NCBI GenBank assembly: GCA_039720395.1
Contig: CM077824.1
Coordinates: 21,202,760 to 21,266,759, forward strand
Direction of reading: 5' to 3'
DNA length: 64,000 nt
DNA from: Liquidambar formosana
Lineage: Eukaryota; Streptophyta; Magnoliopsida; Saxifragales; Altingiaceae
The position numbers and the translations under genes were made by a program. Positions 45,812-57,550 of this stretch are shown here, in pieces; position 1 is the stretch's first letter; each line of letters opens with the position of its first letter. Under the pieces are notes generated by a model, which was not told the origin of the DNA, did no database searches, and saw nothing but the letters and a program-made list of their open reading frames with translations.

Positions 45812-46559
45812 TGTAACGACCCGAAATTGGGACCGTTAGTTAAGTCGTAAGAAAATCAATTTTTAAACCAATTTTGGTGGATGTTTAATAAAAATATTTA
45901 TTTTGGAAACCTTTTTAGAAAATCTGGCATGGTCCTGTTTGTAAATAGGACATACCAAGTTATCGACTATTTGCAAACCTGTCAAAAACACAATAATAAT
46001 ATTTCCAATTCATCCACACAGTATTCCAAAAATAAATAAAACAATAGGTTGTATCGTAGTCACATGGGTTTCATCCTCATCCTCAGAATGAATGTATGAA
46101 TGCTGATGTGCTTCCCAACGCCAGGTCAAGTTAAACTTTGAAAAACATGACCTGCAAGATAAACTGTGGGGGTATGAGCTACACGCTCAGTAGGAAAACA
46201 TTTCTCAAAATAACCCAAGGCTTTAAAAACCATAGTTTATATACATTTCAATAACCCTGCAAAACCATTTATTAGTTTGCAATATAATCTTTCCGTAAAT
46301 AAAACTGATACGAATATAATGAAATAAACTGCGAAAGTTAAATCATTTAATACCAATGCCCCTTTTTCCTTTTTAAAGAGGTTATCAAAATCATCAGTTT
46401 ACAAATAAATTATCTATCATTTTCTGATATCACATCACGGCCTTATAAGCCAATAATCATCACCCGCCATATCTGGCAATCTATAACATCAGTCTTTCAA
46501 ACTGATAAATCCTCCCCAGGTTATGCGGGGCCCTCGCGCGCGGAAGTAAGAGGAAACAC
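45812..46559 (-). mobile_element. Truncated LTR of the 30,109-36,253 family
   Basis: It starts TGTAACGACCCGAAATTGGG and follows the plus-strand order of the younger LTRs down to CCCTCGCGCGCGGAAGTAAGAGGAAACAC, clearly more diverged and with deletions. It is cut by the CACTA-like element at 46,568. Confidence 0.8.
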
Positions 46560-46567
46560 TATGGATC

Positions 46568-47958
46568 CACTACAACAAAAACACTCTATTGCAACGAAAG
46601 TTATTGCAACAACGCAGGATATAGTGGTAATATCCTGCGTATTGCAACAATAAAATTTTTGTCGTTGCAATAAACACTTAAAAGAGGCCACATTCTCCCG
46701 CCAAATGGGAGGAGGTTGGCGCCATGTGCTATTGCATCAATAGGTATTGTTGCAATAACATATTGTATCGAGTACGTTTGTTGCAATAACATATTGCATC
46801 GAGTTATTTTGTTGCAATAAAGCATGACTGTATTGCATCAATAATTATTGTTGCAATAGGGACCTTGCATCAAGTATGTTTGTTGCAATAGGCTATTGCA
46901 TCAAAAAATATTGTTACAATAGGGTCCTAGGTGTAGGTGTACTCACAACATGTGCTATTGCATCAAAAACCGGTGTTGCAATAACATATTGCATCGAACA
47001 AGTTTGTTGCAATAACCTATTGCATCAACTACTGTTATTGCAATAAAGCATAACACTACAACATCAATAATGGATGTTGCAATATGATATTGCATCGGCA
47101 ATTCTCATTGTAATAGACACTTAAATTATTCCACCTTCTCCCGCGAAAGTGAACGGTTGGCGCCATGTGCTATTGCATCAATAATTATTGTTGCAATAAC
47201 ATATTGCATTGTGTAGGTTTGTTGCAATAGCCTATTACATCGACTAATTTGGTGGCAATAGAGCACAACCATATGCAATACAATATTGCATCAGGAATGG
47301 TTATTGCAATAGGTTATTGCATCGATACTATTGTTGCAATAGAGTGGACCTTTATTCCACAAGTAATTTGTTGCAATAGCATCTTTTTATTTTTATTTAA
47401 AAAATTTGTACATGGCGATGGCAATTTTAGCCTAACTCATCGGGGCCCGCACTGCGTTGGCCCTATAGGTGTGGTTTGTAGTTTAATTAAACGAGGATGG
47501 TGCAAATTTGGTATTTAATTTTAAAAACCGAAATGGTTTTGGCGTAGTACTGGTTTGATCTTTCCCCGCCCCACTTAGCTAATATGATATAAATATCTTT
47601 AATCTATTATATTTGTAATAGCCCTAACCTATCTTTTAAAGTAATATATATTTCCTAGTCAGCAAAGCATATACAAATAAATCATTAAAGTACACAACCA
47701 TTTTTGGTCTACTGAAATAAGAAATAATAAAAAAAAACGAGACGCCCACTCCCCCAGTGAAAGGGAAGTGGTGCCATTAGCTATTGCATCAATAATTGTT
47801 GTTGCAATAAGAGATTGCATCGAATACTTTTGTTGCAATAGGTTATAGCATCAAAAACAATTGTTGCAATAGGGTATTGCATCGGTTACTATTGTTGTAA
47901 TAAACAAATACTTTGTTGCAATAGCATATATATATATATATATCTATATATATATATC
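46568..47958 (+). mobile_element. CACTA-like element, left end with subterminal repeats
   Basis: It begins CACTACAACAAAAACAC, close to the plant CACTA terminus CACTACAAGAAAA. Over the next 800 bp and again at 47,781-47,935 there are more than twenty TTGCAATA/TATTGCATC words in both orientations, the expected transposase-binding subterminal repeats. The unique centre (47,400-47,780) encodes nothing recognisable. The right terminus is absent; the element runs into an AT tract where Helitron 4 is inserted. Confidence 0.65.
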
Positions 47959-48534
47959 CTAGTAGAGAATGCACGCGCATGGCACGTGCCCGGTATTTTT
48001 TAAGGAGGTGCTTTTGATGTGATTTATTGGTATTTTGGTATCACACATTACATAAAAGGAATGAGGTTTCAAAGAAGATAAAAAGTATTTTGAGAGCTGA
48101 ACCAAAAAAACAAAATGATTAAATGTAAAACCACGAAAAATTGAATATATATGAAGTTCAAATTCAACACAAATAATGATCTAATCAGATTAAGAAAAGC
48201 TTGAGGAAATTATTAATCATTATACAGGAATAACATGAATAACCAAAAGCTGCAACATATCTTAAAATTATGTCTAAATTTCATTGTTCTATAATTGTAA
48301 ACAACAAACCCAGAAGAGAAATTTATAAACCACTACAAAATAGACATAAAGATCAAAAACTGCAGGCCAAAGAAGACAGATTTCCGGTTGCCTAGTCAAT
48401 CACCTAACTAAGTGTGACTTATAATATTCCTCAAGTGGTTTTGGATTAAAAAACATTAAGCAAGACAAGACAATTTAGAAATTCTTTGATAATTGAAAAT
48501 AAAATGCCAAACTTAGAGAGAGAGAGAGAGAGAA

Positions 48535-48567
<33 letters not shown>

Positions 48568-49012
48568 TGAGATTTCTTAGTACGATTCCCCTTCATAGAA
48601 TTGAATGATTTTGATACAAGACTTGTTGAAGTAATAAAATTTATGAATGTAGTGAAATATTAGAATATAAGAGGCAATATCCTCAAAGACCTACTTTAGT
48701 GCTAAAGTAGAGGTCGTGCTGGAATAGCATTAATTCCAATGATAAACCAAAAGAGAGAGAAATTAACGCCACTACAAAAGTCTCAAAAAATGCAGATTGT
48801 ATTTGCTGCAAAAAGCTATCCAAGAATTCTACAAGTTCTCTGAGCTGTAATGACAAATGGACAAGAGATTCCTCCAGTGTTTAGCTTTCGCAGCAGAAGC
48901 CACAAAACCTGGAAGTTCAATGCAAGAAGTTTTAATTTTCATTTTAAAAATTAAAGGGAAAACATACCTTAGAGACAAAATGTGAAAAAAAGTTAAAAAA
49001 TGAACTTATTGT

Positions 49013-49137
49013 GGTCAATTCTTCGAACATTGTCTAGGCCAAAGGGTGGCCCATGTTAAAGACCACCATGTGGACCCCTTCCAGGACCTCCTTGGTTATT
49101 ATCATCCCATTTCTTGGTGGATCCTAATTCACCTATA
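49013..49137 (-). pseudogene. SelK-like glycine-rich protein, last exon fragment
   Basis: The minus strand reads KKWDDNNQGGPGRGPHGGL, a TAA, then HGPPFGLDNVRRIDHN. Plant SelK-like glycine-rich membrane proteins end with KKWDGG, GPGRGP and GLDNVRGIDHS motifs, so this is their C-terminal part with a nonsense codon. The N-terminal membrane segment was not found. TAA is not a selenocysteine codon. Confidence 0.6.
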
Positions 49138-49409
49138 TATCTCATATTCTCGAACCACTTGCATCCTTATAGAGCTATTAATTTGTACAAATCATGGATC
49201 AGCCTAATACATTCACTACTCTGTCCTGCCAAAACTTAAAGAAAAATAAAAATCTTTTACTCATTTGATGAAGAGTGAACAAAAAAAAAATAAAACGTTT
49301 GAAGTTCCAAACAAAGGAATTTTTGTTTCTATTTCATTTGAATAACAAGAATTAATAGGATGAATGGGCATTTAATAAAACAAAACTGTACCTGAAGTCA
49401 GTTGATGGA

Positions 49410-49508
49410 TTAGGACCTTGTCACCCCATATCTTTCCATTTGGTCAAAGATCAAGCCCTTAAGAGCAATATTTGGAAAGGCAGCATGCCACAATGCTTGT
49501 CGAGGTTC
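49410..49508 (-). pseudogene. ELMO-domain exon fragment
   Basis: After an acceptor (TTGACAG) the minus strand reads QALWHAAFPNIALKGLIFDQ then diverges to a stop. Plant ELMO-domain proteins carry ALWxAAFPxxELxGLISDQWKEMGW at this place. The following GW...DPSTDFRGGG block is missing, so the exon is truncated or mutated. Confidence 0.5.
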
Positions 49509-50459
49509 CTGTCAATAGGATAATTAATAGGATCATTCAATTTATCTGGCATCAAACATGAAACAAAAAAAGTTTTAAGCAAAAAGAAATGCAGAAAACT
49601 ATAACCAAGCACCTGCATTGAACATACCACAAAAGATTTTACAAATGATTTAACATGTAAAAGAGGCATATGATTTTTGAATTTACATTTACATTTTCAC
49701 AGTGATTAAAAGCCTAAGTAGATAATAATCAAATGATCCTTGCTCCAGATATTAGTATTATAAACCAAAACGAGAGAGAGAGAGAGAGACGTTGAAAATT
49801 TTTTGCAACATTCAAGCGTCTTGTTAATAATCTCCATTTTTGTTAGAACACAAAACCAACCCCACCCTCCATTTAAATGCACAGCTTTCATCTTCATGCA
49901 CACCATCTTCACTTCTTTTTTTCCTTTCTTTTTTTTATAGGAAAGCCATCTTCATTTGTTGAAACCTATAATAGAGACTCATAAAAGAACACCCCCTTCA
50001 AAGCCATAATGGTAACTCATTTCTAAAAAAATTGAACCATCCTATGTTGTCTTCTCTCGAAATACCATCATTAAACGGAAGAGAAAAGTATAGTGAAAAA
50101 AACATTATATATATCTATATATATATATATATTACAACAGCAACAGATGTCAAAGATTTCACTCATCGACAGAAATGTCTAATACGGTAACATAGGTCAA
50201 TGGAGGCGAAAATAAAAAACCAAAACAAACCAAATTTTAATTTCTTGTTTTCCCTAATTTTCTCATTGATCAAATAGTTTGAAAATATAACATTTTTTCT
50301 CAAGAAGCTAGCAAACATTCAACTCTAATCATGATGCTTAGCAGATAGAAAAGAAAATTCAAAAGGGGAAAAAAAAATTGAAGATTGATGTTCAATAGTC
50401 AATACTATATTTTCTATAAAAAAAATAATAAATAAATAAATTAGGGTCATTAGACTCAC

Positions 50460-50560
50460 CCATTGAATGCACAAAAACATGGGTTTTTCTCGAACCTAGA
50501 CGATCCAATAGAGAGATTACCTCTTTTTTCCATGACTTTTGTTTTGCACCAAAGATTAAC
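50460..50560 (-). pseudogene. Alpha/beta-hydrolase exon fragment, second copy
   Basis: A diverged duplicate of 54,319-54,410; it reads LDRLGSRKTHVFVHSMG. The first Gly of the GHSMG nucleophile elbow region is Val. The surrounding 450 bp (50,235-50,695) also match 54,092-54,536, so a genomic piece with introns was duplicated. Confidence 0.55.
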
Positions 50561-51220
50561 CAAAATTAGGTAGAGAAAATTCTAAGAAACCCAAACAACA
50601 TGAAAACATAAAGATTCAAAATTTCTCTCTTCCTGGATAAGATTCAAAATTTTACTCTCTTCTTGGATTTTCCCAGTACCCAAAAAAAGTGTCAAAGAAG
50701 GAAAACATGTAATTATTGCGTAAATATAGCAAAATGAATCAACTAAAAGGGCATAATATCATTAACCAATTGACTGAAAGGACATAATATAATTTTGCAT
50801 CCAATTTTTTTTTCTCTGTTTTGCACCTTCCTTCATTATGTGGAAGAAACTTCCCATAATTGATTAACACACGATTTTAAGATCATTCCTATGATTTGAA
50901 ATGTGAGTAAAACATGTGGCATCGCCAAACATGTCCACTTTTTTGTAAAAATCAATTTAACATTGCTAATACTTCTTTAACCTAGCCCGTAATTAGGATA
51001 TCCGCTACAAGAAAGCGGCAGATTCCATGAACAAAACAGTCACCTTTATTTCAGTGAGGAAACTTTGCCACAACCCTCGATGGTAGTCCAATGCATTCAT
51101 GAAATAGCAAGGACTACAAGACTTCAATTCTTCAATTCAAATGTCATATAAAAGTGATACTCTTCTTACACAGCCAGGTCTAATAAGATAAATAATAGGC
51201 GATATGCAATTAAATTCACT

Positions 51221-51335
51221 TTACAGCAAGTTCAAATCATACCCATCAGGGAAATGGTACCCTTTGCCAGGCTCTAAATGGACTAATCTTACAATTTCCA
51301 TACATAGGTCTAATAAATTCCCTGCCGAGTGTAGC
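51221..51335 (-). other. Candidate terminal exon of unknown origin
   Basis: After TTTTGAGCAG the minus strand is open to a TAA: LHSAGNLLDLCMEIVRL then VHLEPGKGYHFPDGYDLNLL. It looks exon-like in composition but I do not recognise it. It may be another captured fragment. Confidence 0.25.
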
Positions 51336-51719
51336 CTGCTCAAAACAAATATCAAAGTAAAACAATAAGAAAGGGAAAATAATAATAAATAAGCACAGGC
51401 CAAACCCAAAAGAGGAGGGAGGGGGGACACCAAAGAAAATGAAACGTACAAATAAGGGCAAATTAGAAATGAAAAATCATGTTTTCTTTATAAACAATTT
51501 TAAAATATGAGGAATACCATTATCACAAAATATGAGGAATACCATTTTGGGAATATAGTACCATATAAAGGCTAATAGAATATCACATCAAAGGGAGTTG
51601 ATCTTTGCAATCAATCGGGTAGGTTCCTCTGCATCATAAATAAATAAAAAAAACATTTTGTATAGCATTACAAAACCAGTGCCTATTACCTAAACTCATC
51701 AAAAAAAGGGAGTCTGCAT

Positions 51720-54090
51720 GTGTCTAGCTCTCAATAACCTTGGCACTTGCTTAAATATGGTCAAAGATGTGGTGGCCATCCAACTTTACCGTATAATTTT
51801 GAACTTGGAGTCACTTTTATATCTCCACCATATTAGTCAATGTTTTGAAAATTATGGTAAGAAAGGGTCCATATATCAAGCATATGAGAGGCCACTTATG
51901 GCTATGTGAATTGCATAATTTTTCCTAGTTTAATAAAGCTTCGCCTTAAACCCACCTCCCGGCCTCCCCATATGTCAGAGATACATGCATGAATTTTTTT
52001 TTTTTTTTTTTTATTATTTCAAATATACAATATTCAAAATCTATGATGGGGGCACCGCTCCATTGGTGCTTCATCTTTTACACATCAATTGATGTGATCA
52101 TGTATCGATCAAGATTATTAAAGTACATCTAGTGACCACATTTAGAATGTATATATATTCCTAAGATTGAAAATCAAGTACCACGTCAATGAGTGGTATA
52201 ACAAGCCAATAAAAAAAAATAAAAATAATAAAAGCATCAAAGTATGGAACATATGTGTCAAAATACGAGTTGATAATTGACCTAAACTTTAACATGTACA
52301 CTCTCCTTTGACCAAAGTTTTGACCCTATGCCTCTTATGCTATGTTTGTTGGCCCATGGTACAATCTTAGCTCAATGATGCGATACCATAGTGGTAATGA
52401 AGTTTTTCTCATGCCTATGGTTAAGGGTAGTAGAATTCCTTAATATGAAATAGTGGGTCCTACATTGTTAAACCTTTTTTTCTAAAATAGGATTCTCACC
52501 TCTCCTTTCCCTCAACAGCACCACCCTTACAACCCTGTTAATTCTCTGCCTTAGCCATGGTGATCATCATGGTAGCAAGATTGCCATCACAACCACGTAA
52601 CCATTTCTACTAACATAAATATCAGAAATGGTATTAGTTCTGTTCATATAGTAATTTTGGAAAAAAAAAAAAACAAAAGTAAAATTGCAAATATATAATT
52701 TTTGTTGTTTTGGACTCGCATAGCATTCTACCAAACATGCTTTTTAATCTTATCTATGTGAGAACCCAAAATAGTAGATAATTAAATAGAAAATATGTTG
52801 ACTTTCAATAGACACGGATCTAAAACTACTACAAATGATGCAGAAAAACTCCAAAATCATATAAATCAATTTATACCCTCCAAAAAGGAGGGGCGGAAGG
52901 GGAGTGCTCTCAACAGTCTTAAAAATAGATGATGGACCTTATACATAAAGGGGCAAAAATTCAAACCAAGCAAATGATGAAGTAAATGTCATATATGATC
53001 GAAGAGCTGACCAAATGAGTAGTTGGCTCAATTTCTTGCTGTTGTCAATGCTTGATTCAAAACTTTAATTTAGACTATGGGATGTGGGATTTTCCAACAA
53101 CATGAATGAAACTCCTAAGACACAACTCACTCCCTTCTTCCATTTACAATAAAAAATTTAACATAATTTTGAAGAATCTACATATTTCTAACTAAGTCCA
53201 TTATTTATTTATTTATTCATTTTTGATAAGGTAACTAAGTCCATTATTTTAAAAGCACTCTCTTCATAAAGACCTCTAACTATCATAGTAACCCTCATAG
53301 TTGAGACAGGTCATATACCATGTACAATGCCATGATCCTATTGACAAAAGTGTTGCCATCATTTCTACCCACCTATAACACATTATTCCCTTTTCCATTA
53401 CCCACTGAAAAATTGATAACTTGGAGATCTATATATTGATTAAAAGAAGAAAAATTTTTACCAAAAAGAATTAACATATAATATATGATCAATCAAACTA
53501 ACAACAATCTGCATGCAATTTTTTTACCATTTGCATGGTGGATCTGTGCCGTTTCCAACACAGTTCCTTCTACCACCACTTAACCTGTAAATCCTCTTGC
53601 TAACAAAATCAACACCAATCACAACATAGTCTTGAATTACAAAACAGCGAAACAGAGACTTCAACTAAAATTATAGTGTATTTGATGACATGCTTATTTT
53701 GAGAATTTAAACAAGACTACACTTCAGTATATAACATTTAAAATTTCATTTAGGCCCTCATAGCTCAAGTAAATAAATAGTAAGTGCACCCTAAAATGAT
53801 GAGACTATGATAAACCCCCCTTCCAAAACACATTGACAGAAACACAATGGAACCCCTAACAGTGCCTACATTATTCTAAGAAGGGGTCATAATAAAATTA
53901 AAAGAAAAATAGAAAGAAAACCCAAATAGATTATCAATTCACAGCATCAAACACCAGCAAAAGCTAAAAAGAAAGGAGAAATTAAAAATATAAAAAAAAA
54001 AAAAAAAAAAAAAAACTTAATATCACAGTGATTCAAACACTGCAAAAACTTATACAGTCCCAAGGAACGTTCACTCCAAAAGAAGGAATG
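51720..54090. other. Non-coding interior of Helitron 4
   Basis: AT-rich with poly-T (51,993-52,013) and poly-A (53,994-54,016) runs. One exon-like open stretch on the minus strand at 53,524-53,643 ends with GGRRNCVGNGTDPPCKW and a stop; not recognised. Confidence 0.4.
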
Positions 54091-54318
54091 TTTTAATTTC
54101 TATTGTTCTACCTGATTTTCTCATTGATCAAACAGTTAAAATAAAACATTTTTTCCCAAGAAGGTGCCAAACATTCAACTCTAATCACGATCCTCAGCAT
54201 ATAGAAAATCAAATTCAAAAGGGAAAAATAACATAAAATTGAAGATTAATGTTCAATACTGTATTGTATATATAAAAAAAATAAAAAAAATAAAAAAATT
54301 TAGGGTCATTGGACTCAC

Positions 54319-54410
54319 CCATTGAATGCCCAAAAACGTGGGCTTTTCTCCAACCTAGACGATCCAATGGAAAGATTTGCATCTTTTTGCCAAGATTTTT
54401 GTTCTGCACT
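54319..54410 (-). pseudogene. Alpha/beta-hydrolase exon fragment with GHSMG motif
   Basis: The minus strand reads LDRLGWRKAHVFGHSMG, ending at a donor G|GTGAGTCC. Plant alpha/beta hydrolases share the LGWxKAHVFGHSMGAMIA sequence, with Ser as the nucleophile. The upstream KILAKDA part is in another frame, so the exon is broken. The next exon (AMIACKLA) was not found. Confidence 0.65.
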
Positions 54411-55795
54411 AAACATCAACCAAAATTTGGTAGAGAAAATTCTAAGAAACCTAAACAACATGAAAACATAAAGATTCAAAATTTTACCTTCTTTTCTCTT
54501 CCTGCATTTTCCAAGCTCCCAAAAAAGTGTCAAAGTACTAAAATAATTTTAAAAAAGAAAAAAAAAATCAACACAAGACTAACTTTTTGGTGGGAACGGA
54601 ACTCCGACTCATGCCACTATCTTCCAGCCACCCCCTTAAGCCTTAGGAGCTTGTCATTGCTGATGCAGTCATTGTTTCTTTCTTGCGTTTATAGTTCTTG
54701 TCTTTTGCATCCTAAATTTTAAAGAACCAAAAAATAAAAAAGGAAAAAACATTAGCTGCCTAATCTTCTACAATGAGGTACAACCCAACCAAAAATGACA
54801 AAATCTCCATGTGACCCCAAACCGAAAACCACCATCTAACCCTGATGCCCGAAAATTACCAGGATGCACAAAATAAGATACAATTACCATAAGATTAATA
54901 AAGAAAAACACTGTAAGAAGGCTAAGAAAAAAAAATCAAAAGCTAACAAAATTAAATTCCCCTTCCTTATATATGAAGTTATACATCCAAAAAAAAAAAA
55001 AAAAGAAGTTAATTTTATGGTAAATGTGATCTTTATTCCCAGAATTTGTATAACCCAACCCTTTTCACAGGGCTGGCTTGTTTTATATCTCAAATTTTAT
55101 AAAATTGAGTTGTTATGATATCAATCGATTGATAAGGAAATTTAAATGTACCATAACAATCGTAACAAACAAGATACCATTATTTATAATGAAAATTGAG
55201 ATCTAAACAAAAGGTGTACAATAATTATTGAACCAACTTACAAAAGCTCAAAACCCCAACCTACAATGTTAAGTCATTCATTTCCTTGAGGATAATTCCA
55301 ACATAATAACCAAGCAGTGGGCTTCCACCAGCTCGCCCTTCCTGTCCATTTTCAGCTGATACACTGGCTCAATGCATAGTGATTGGGAAATTTTTATTTT
55401 ATCTTATCATTATTATTATTTTTATCAGTAAATGAATATTAAGTTCCCTAAGACAAGCCATGACTGTCAAAAGCTTGGCTTCCTTGACCAACTTGACTTG
55501 CTTTACCCTCTAGGATAAGGTTGAGAAATCAATGTAGAAATTAGATATAAATAAATTAATAATAACCCACAAGAAACCACCTATAAATCAGTTTGAGAAA
55601 TAGGCTAGGAGCAAAATAAAATTGAATGAAAAGAAATTTTCCACGCATAAAGTCCCTTTTACTTGGCTAGTTCAAAGTAATCCCCAACAGAGTTCTGTTA
55701 AAAAGAGCCAAATTCAAACATTTTCACATTGTCTCCACATTGTGAGTCTCACACATACACACATATTAGTTATATCAACCATATATTGTTTTGGA

Positions 55796-56480
55796 CAAAC
55801 ATATATCTCTTTTTTTTTTCTTTTTTTACGTTTTTTTTTTTTTTTTGCTAAGTGAAACATATATCTCAAAACAGGGGGAATAACAACAATTTAGCTCACC
55901 GAAAGGGATGGAAATTTTTTATCACAGGTTTTTTTTTTCTTTTTTTTTTAAAAAAGTATTTGGATCCCAGCAAATCAAAACCCCCCACTTATGAAGCCTT
56001 AAACAACTATATGACAGAGATTTTTATATATTTACAATGGCTTAATAGTACCGAGAGTTCAATTTATTTATTTTTTTAATGAAAAAAGGAAAGGAAGAAA
56101 AAAAAAATGCTCCACATATATATATTAGAGCATGAACTAATATTGGTTGACAAGAGAAGATGCATACACACGTATTAGTTATATCAAACATCTATTGTCT
56201 TGGACAAACATATATCTCTTTTTTTTTCTTTTTTTTCTTTTTTTTTTTCTTTGCTAAGTGAAACATATATCTCAAAACAGGGGAAAAAACAACAATTTAT
56301 CCCACTGAAAGGGATGGAAATTTTTAATCACGGGTTTTTTTTTTTTTCAATCACAAGTTTTTAAAAAAAAAAATTTTTTTTTTAAGTATTTGGATCCCAG
56401 CAAATCCAAAAACCCCCATTTATGAAGCCTTAAACAACTATATGACAGAGATTTTTATATATTTACAATTGCTTAATAGT
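55796..56480. repeat. Tandem duplication of about 410 bp
   Basis: The blocks at 55,800-56,060 and 56,210-56,470 share ACATATATCTC...GCTAAGTGAAAC, GGGATGGAAATTTTT and ATGAAGCCTTAAACAAC. Poly-T runs differ in length. Confidence 0.75.
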
Positions 56481-56679
56481 TCCAAGAGTTTAATTTAGAA
56501 AAAAAAAAAAAAAAGCAGAGTACAAACCCATTTGCAGAGAGAAAGCATACCTGGGCAGCAAACAAAAAAGAATCAAAAAACCCTAAAATCAAACGAAATA
56601 GAAATCCGTAAAAATAAAAAAGAATAGAAGTAGGTAAGAAGAAGAAGATGAAGATGAAAGATATACCACGGTTCTCATA

Positions 56680-57330
56680 GAACGAAACAACAGCTGATTT
56701 TAGTTCTCTGAGTTCTAGTTTGAGAAGAGGCAGGAGTAATCCACGGACGGCCAAACACCATATGAAAGAAACCCTAATAAACAAGAAAAATTGCAAACTG
56801 ATTGAGTTCATAGAGACACACCTGATTCCGAACCAATCAACAAACCTAATAATTGGGGGAAAAAAATAGAGAAACACGGCTATATTCCCAAGCACGGAGA
56901 ATACCTGATAGAGGCTTGTTGCTTCTACTTCGTTGACGATGGCACGGGGAGAGCATAGTTACCGGAGGAGGAAATAGAAGGAGAGGGAGAGGTAGAGAGA
57001 TAGAGAAGAAGGCGTAGAGAGAAGACTGAAATGAAGAGATTCTAGGTGGGTGTCGGTGGAGATGGCAGAGAAAGGGTAAGGAAAGGAGCAGAGAGACTAA
57101 GAGAGTGTGGATGGCAGATTGGAGGGGCATGGGTCCCTGAGCGGGCGTAAGAACCAAGGGCACCAAGCAACAACTTTTGGGTACCAACAAAAGCCATCAA
57201 ACGACATCATTTTTGCAGTTGTGGGGTTTAAGTTGAAGGCATGAAAATTAAGGACGAAATGGGGCGTCGTTTTATGCCTTTCTACCTCCTCTCCATCGTC
57301 GTTTTGGACAAAACCCATGGACAAACCCAT
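56680..57330 (-). other. Gene-like leader/first-exon region
   Basis: The minus strand is pyrimidine-rich (CTCTCTCTACC, TCTCTCC) with a possible donor CTATCAG|GTATTC near 56,910 and further AG/GT signals. It resembles a captured promoter and 5' UTR near the Helitron 4 5' end. ORFs here are Leu/Ser/Pro-rich and not recognised. Confidence 0.3.
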
Positions 57331-57383
57331 AAACGAAAAAGAAATAGTAATGGGCGTTTTTCTGCTTTTTAGTATAACAAAGA

Positions 57384-57407
57384 TATATATATATAAATAT
57401 ATAAATA

Positions 57408-57452
<45 letters not shown>

Positions 57453-57477
57453 ATATATATATATATATATATATATA

Positions 57478-57512
<35 letters not shown>
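57384..57512. repeat. Long AT microsatellite
   Basis: About 130 bp of (AT)n with a few CTAT interruptions. It is bordered on both sides by Helitron termini (57,383 and 57,518) and matches the AT tract at 47,930-47,958. Confidence 0.95.
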
Positions 57513-57516
<4 letters not shown>

Positions 57517-57517
57517 A

Positions 57518-57550
57518 CTAGTATAAACCCACGCGATGCGGGGGAATCGC
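57518..57550 (-). mobile_element. 3' terminus of Helitron 5
   Basis: The minus strand ends with hairpin CCCCCGC-ATC-GCGTGGG (one mismatch), TTTATA, CTAG and is followed by T. This matches the Helitron 3' rule, with a hairpin of a different family from Helitrons 1-3. The 5' end must lie to the right; I could not find it. Confidence 0.65.

Larger units (their letters stand above)
47959..57383 (-). mobile_element. Helitron 4 (proposed, 9.4 kb, with captured exons)
   Basis: The minus-strand 3' end is CTAG (47,962 to 47,959), preceded by the 8-bp hairpin GCACGTGC-CAT-GCGCGTGC (one G.T wobble) at the usual distance. The best 5' end is TCTTTGTTATACTAAAAAG at 57,383, like the TCTATACTA...TAAAA starts of Helitrons 1-3, preceded by A. 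Both flanks are the same AT microsatellite (47,930-47,958; 57,384-57,512), as expected if one tract was split. The base after CTAG is G instead of T. No Rep/helicase was seen. Exon-like fragments inside are all on the minus strand. Confidence 0.55.

Noticed and set aside
49013..49137. Selenocysteine recoding in the SelK-like exon
   Set aside because: The in-frame stop is TAA, not TGA, and land plants lack the selenocysteine machinery.
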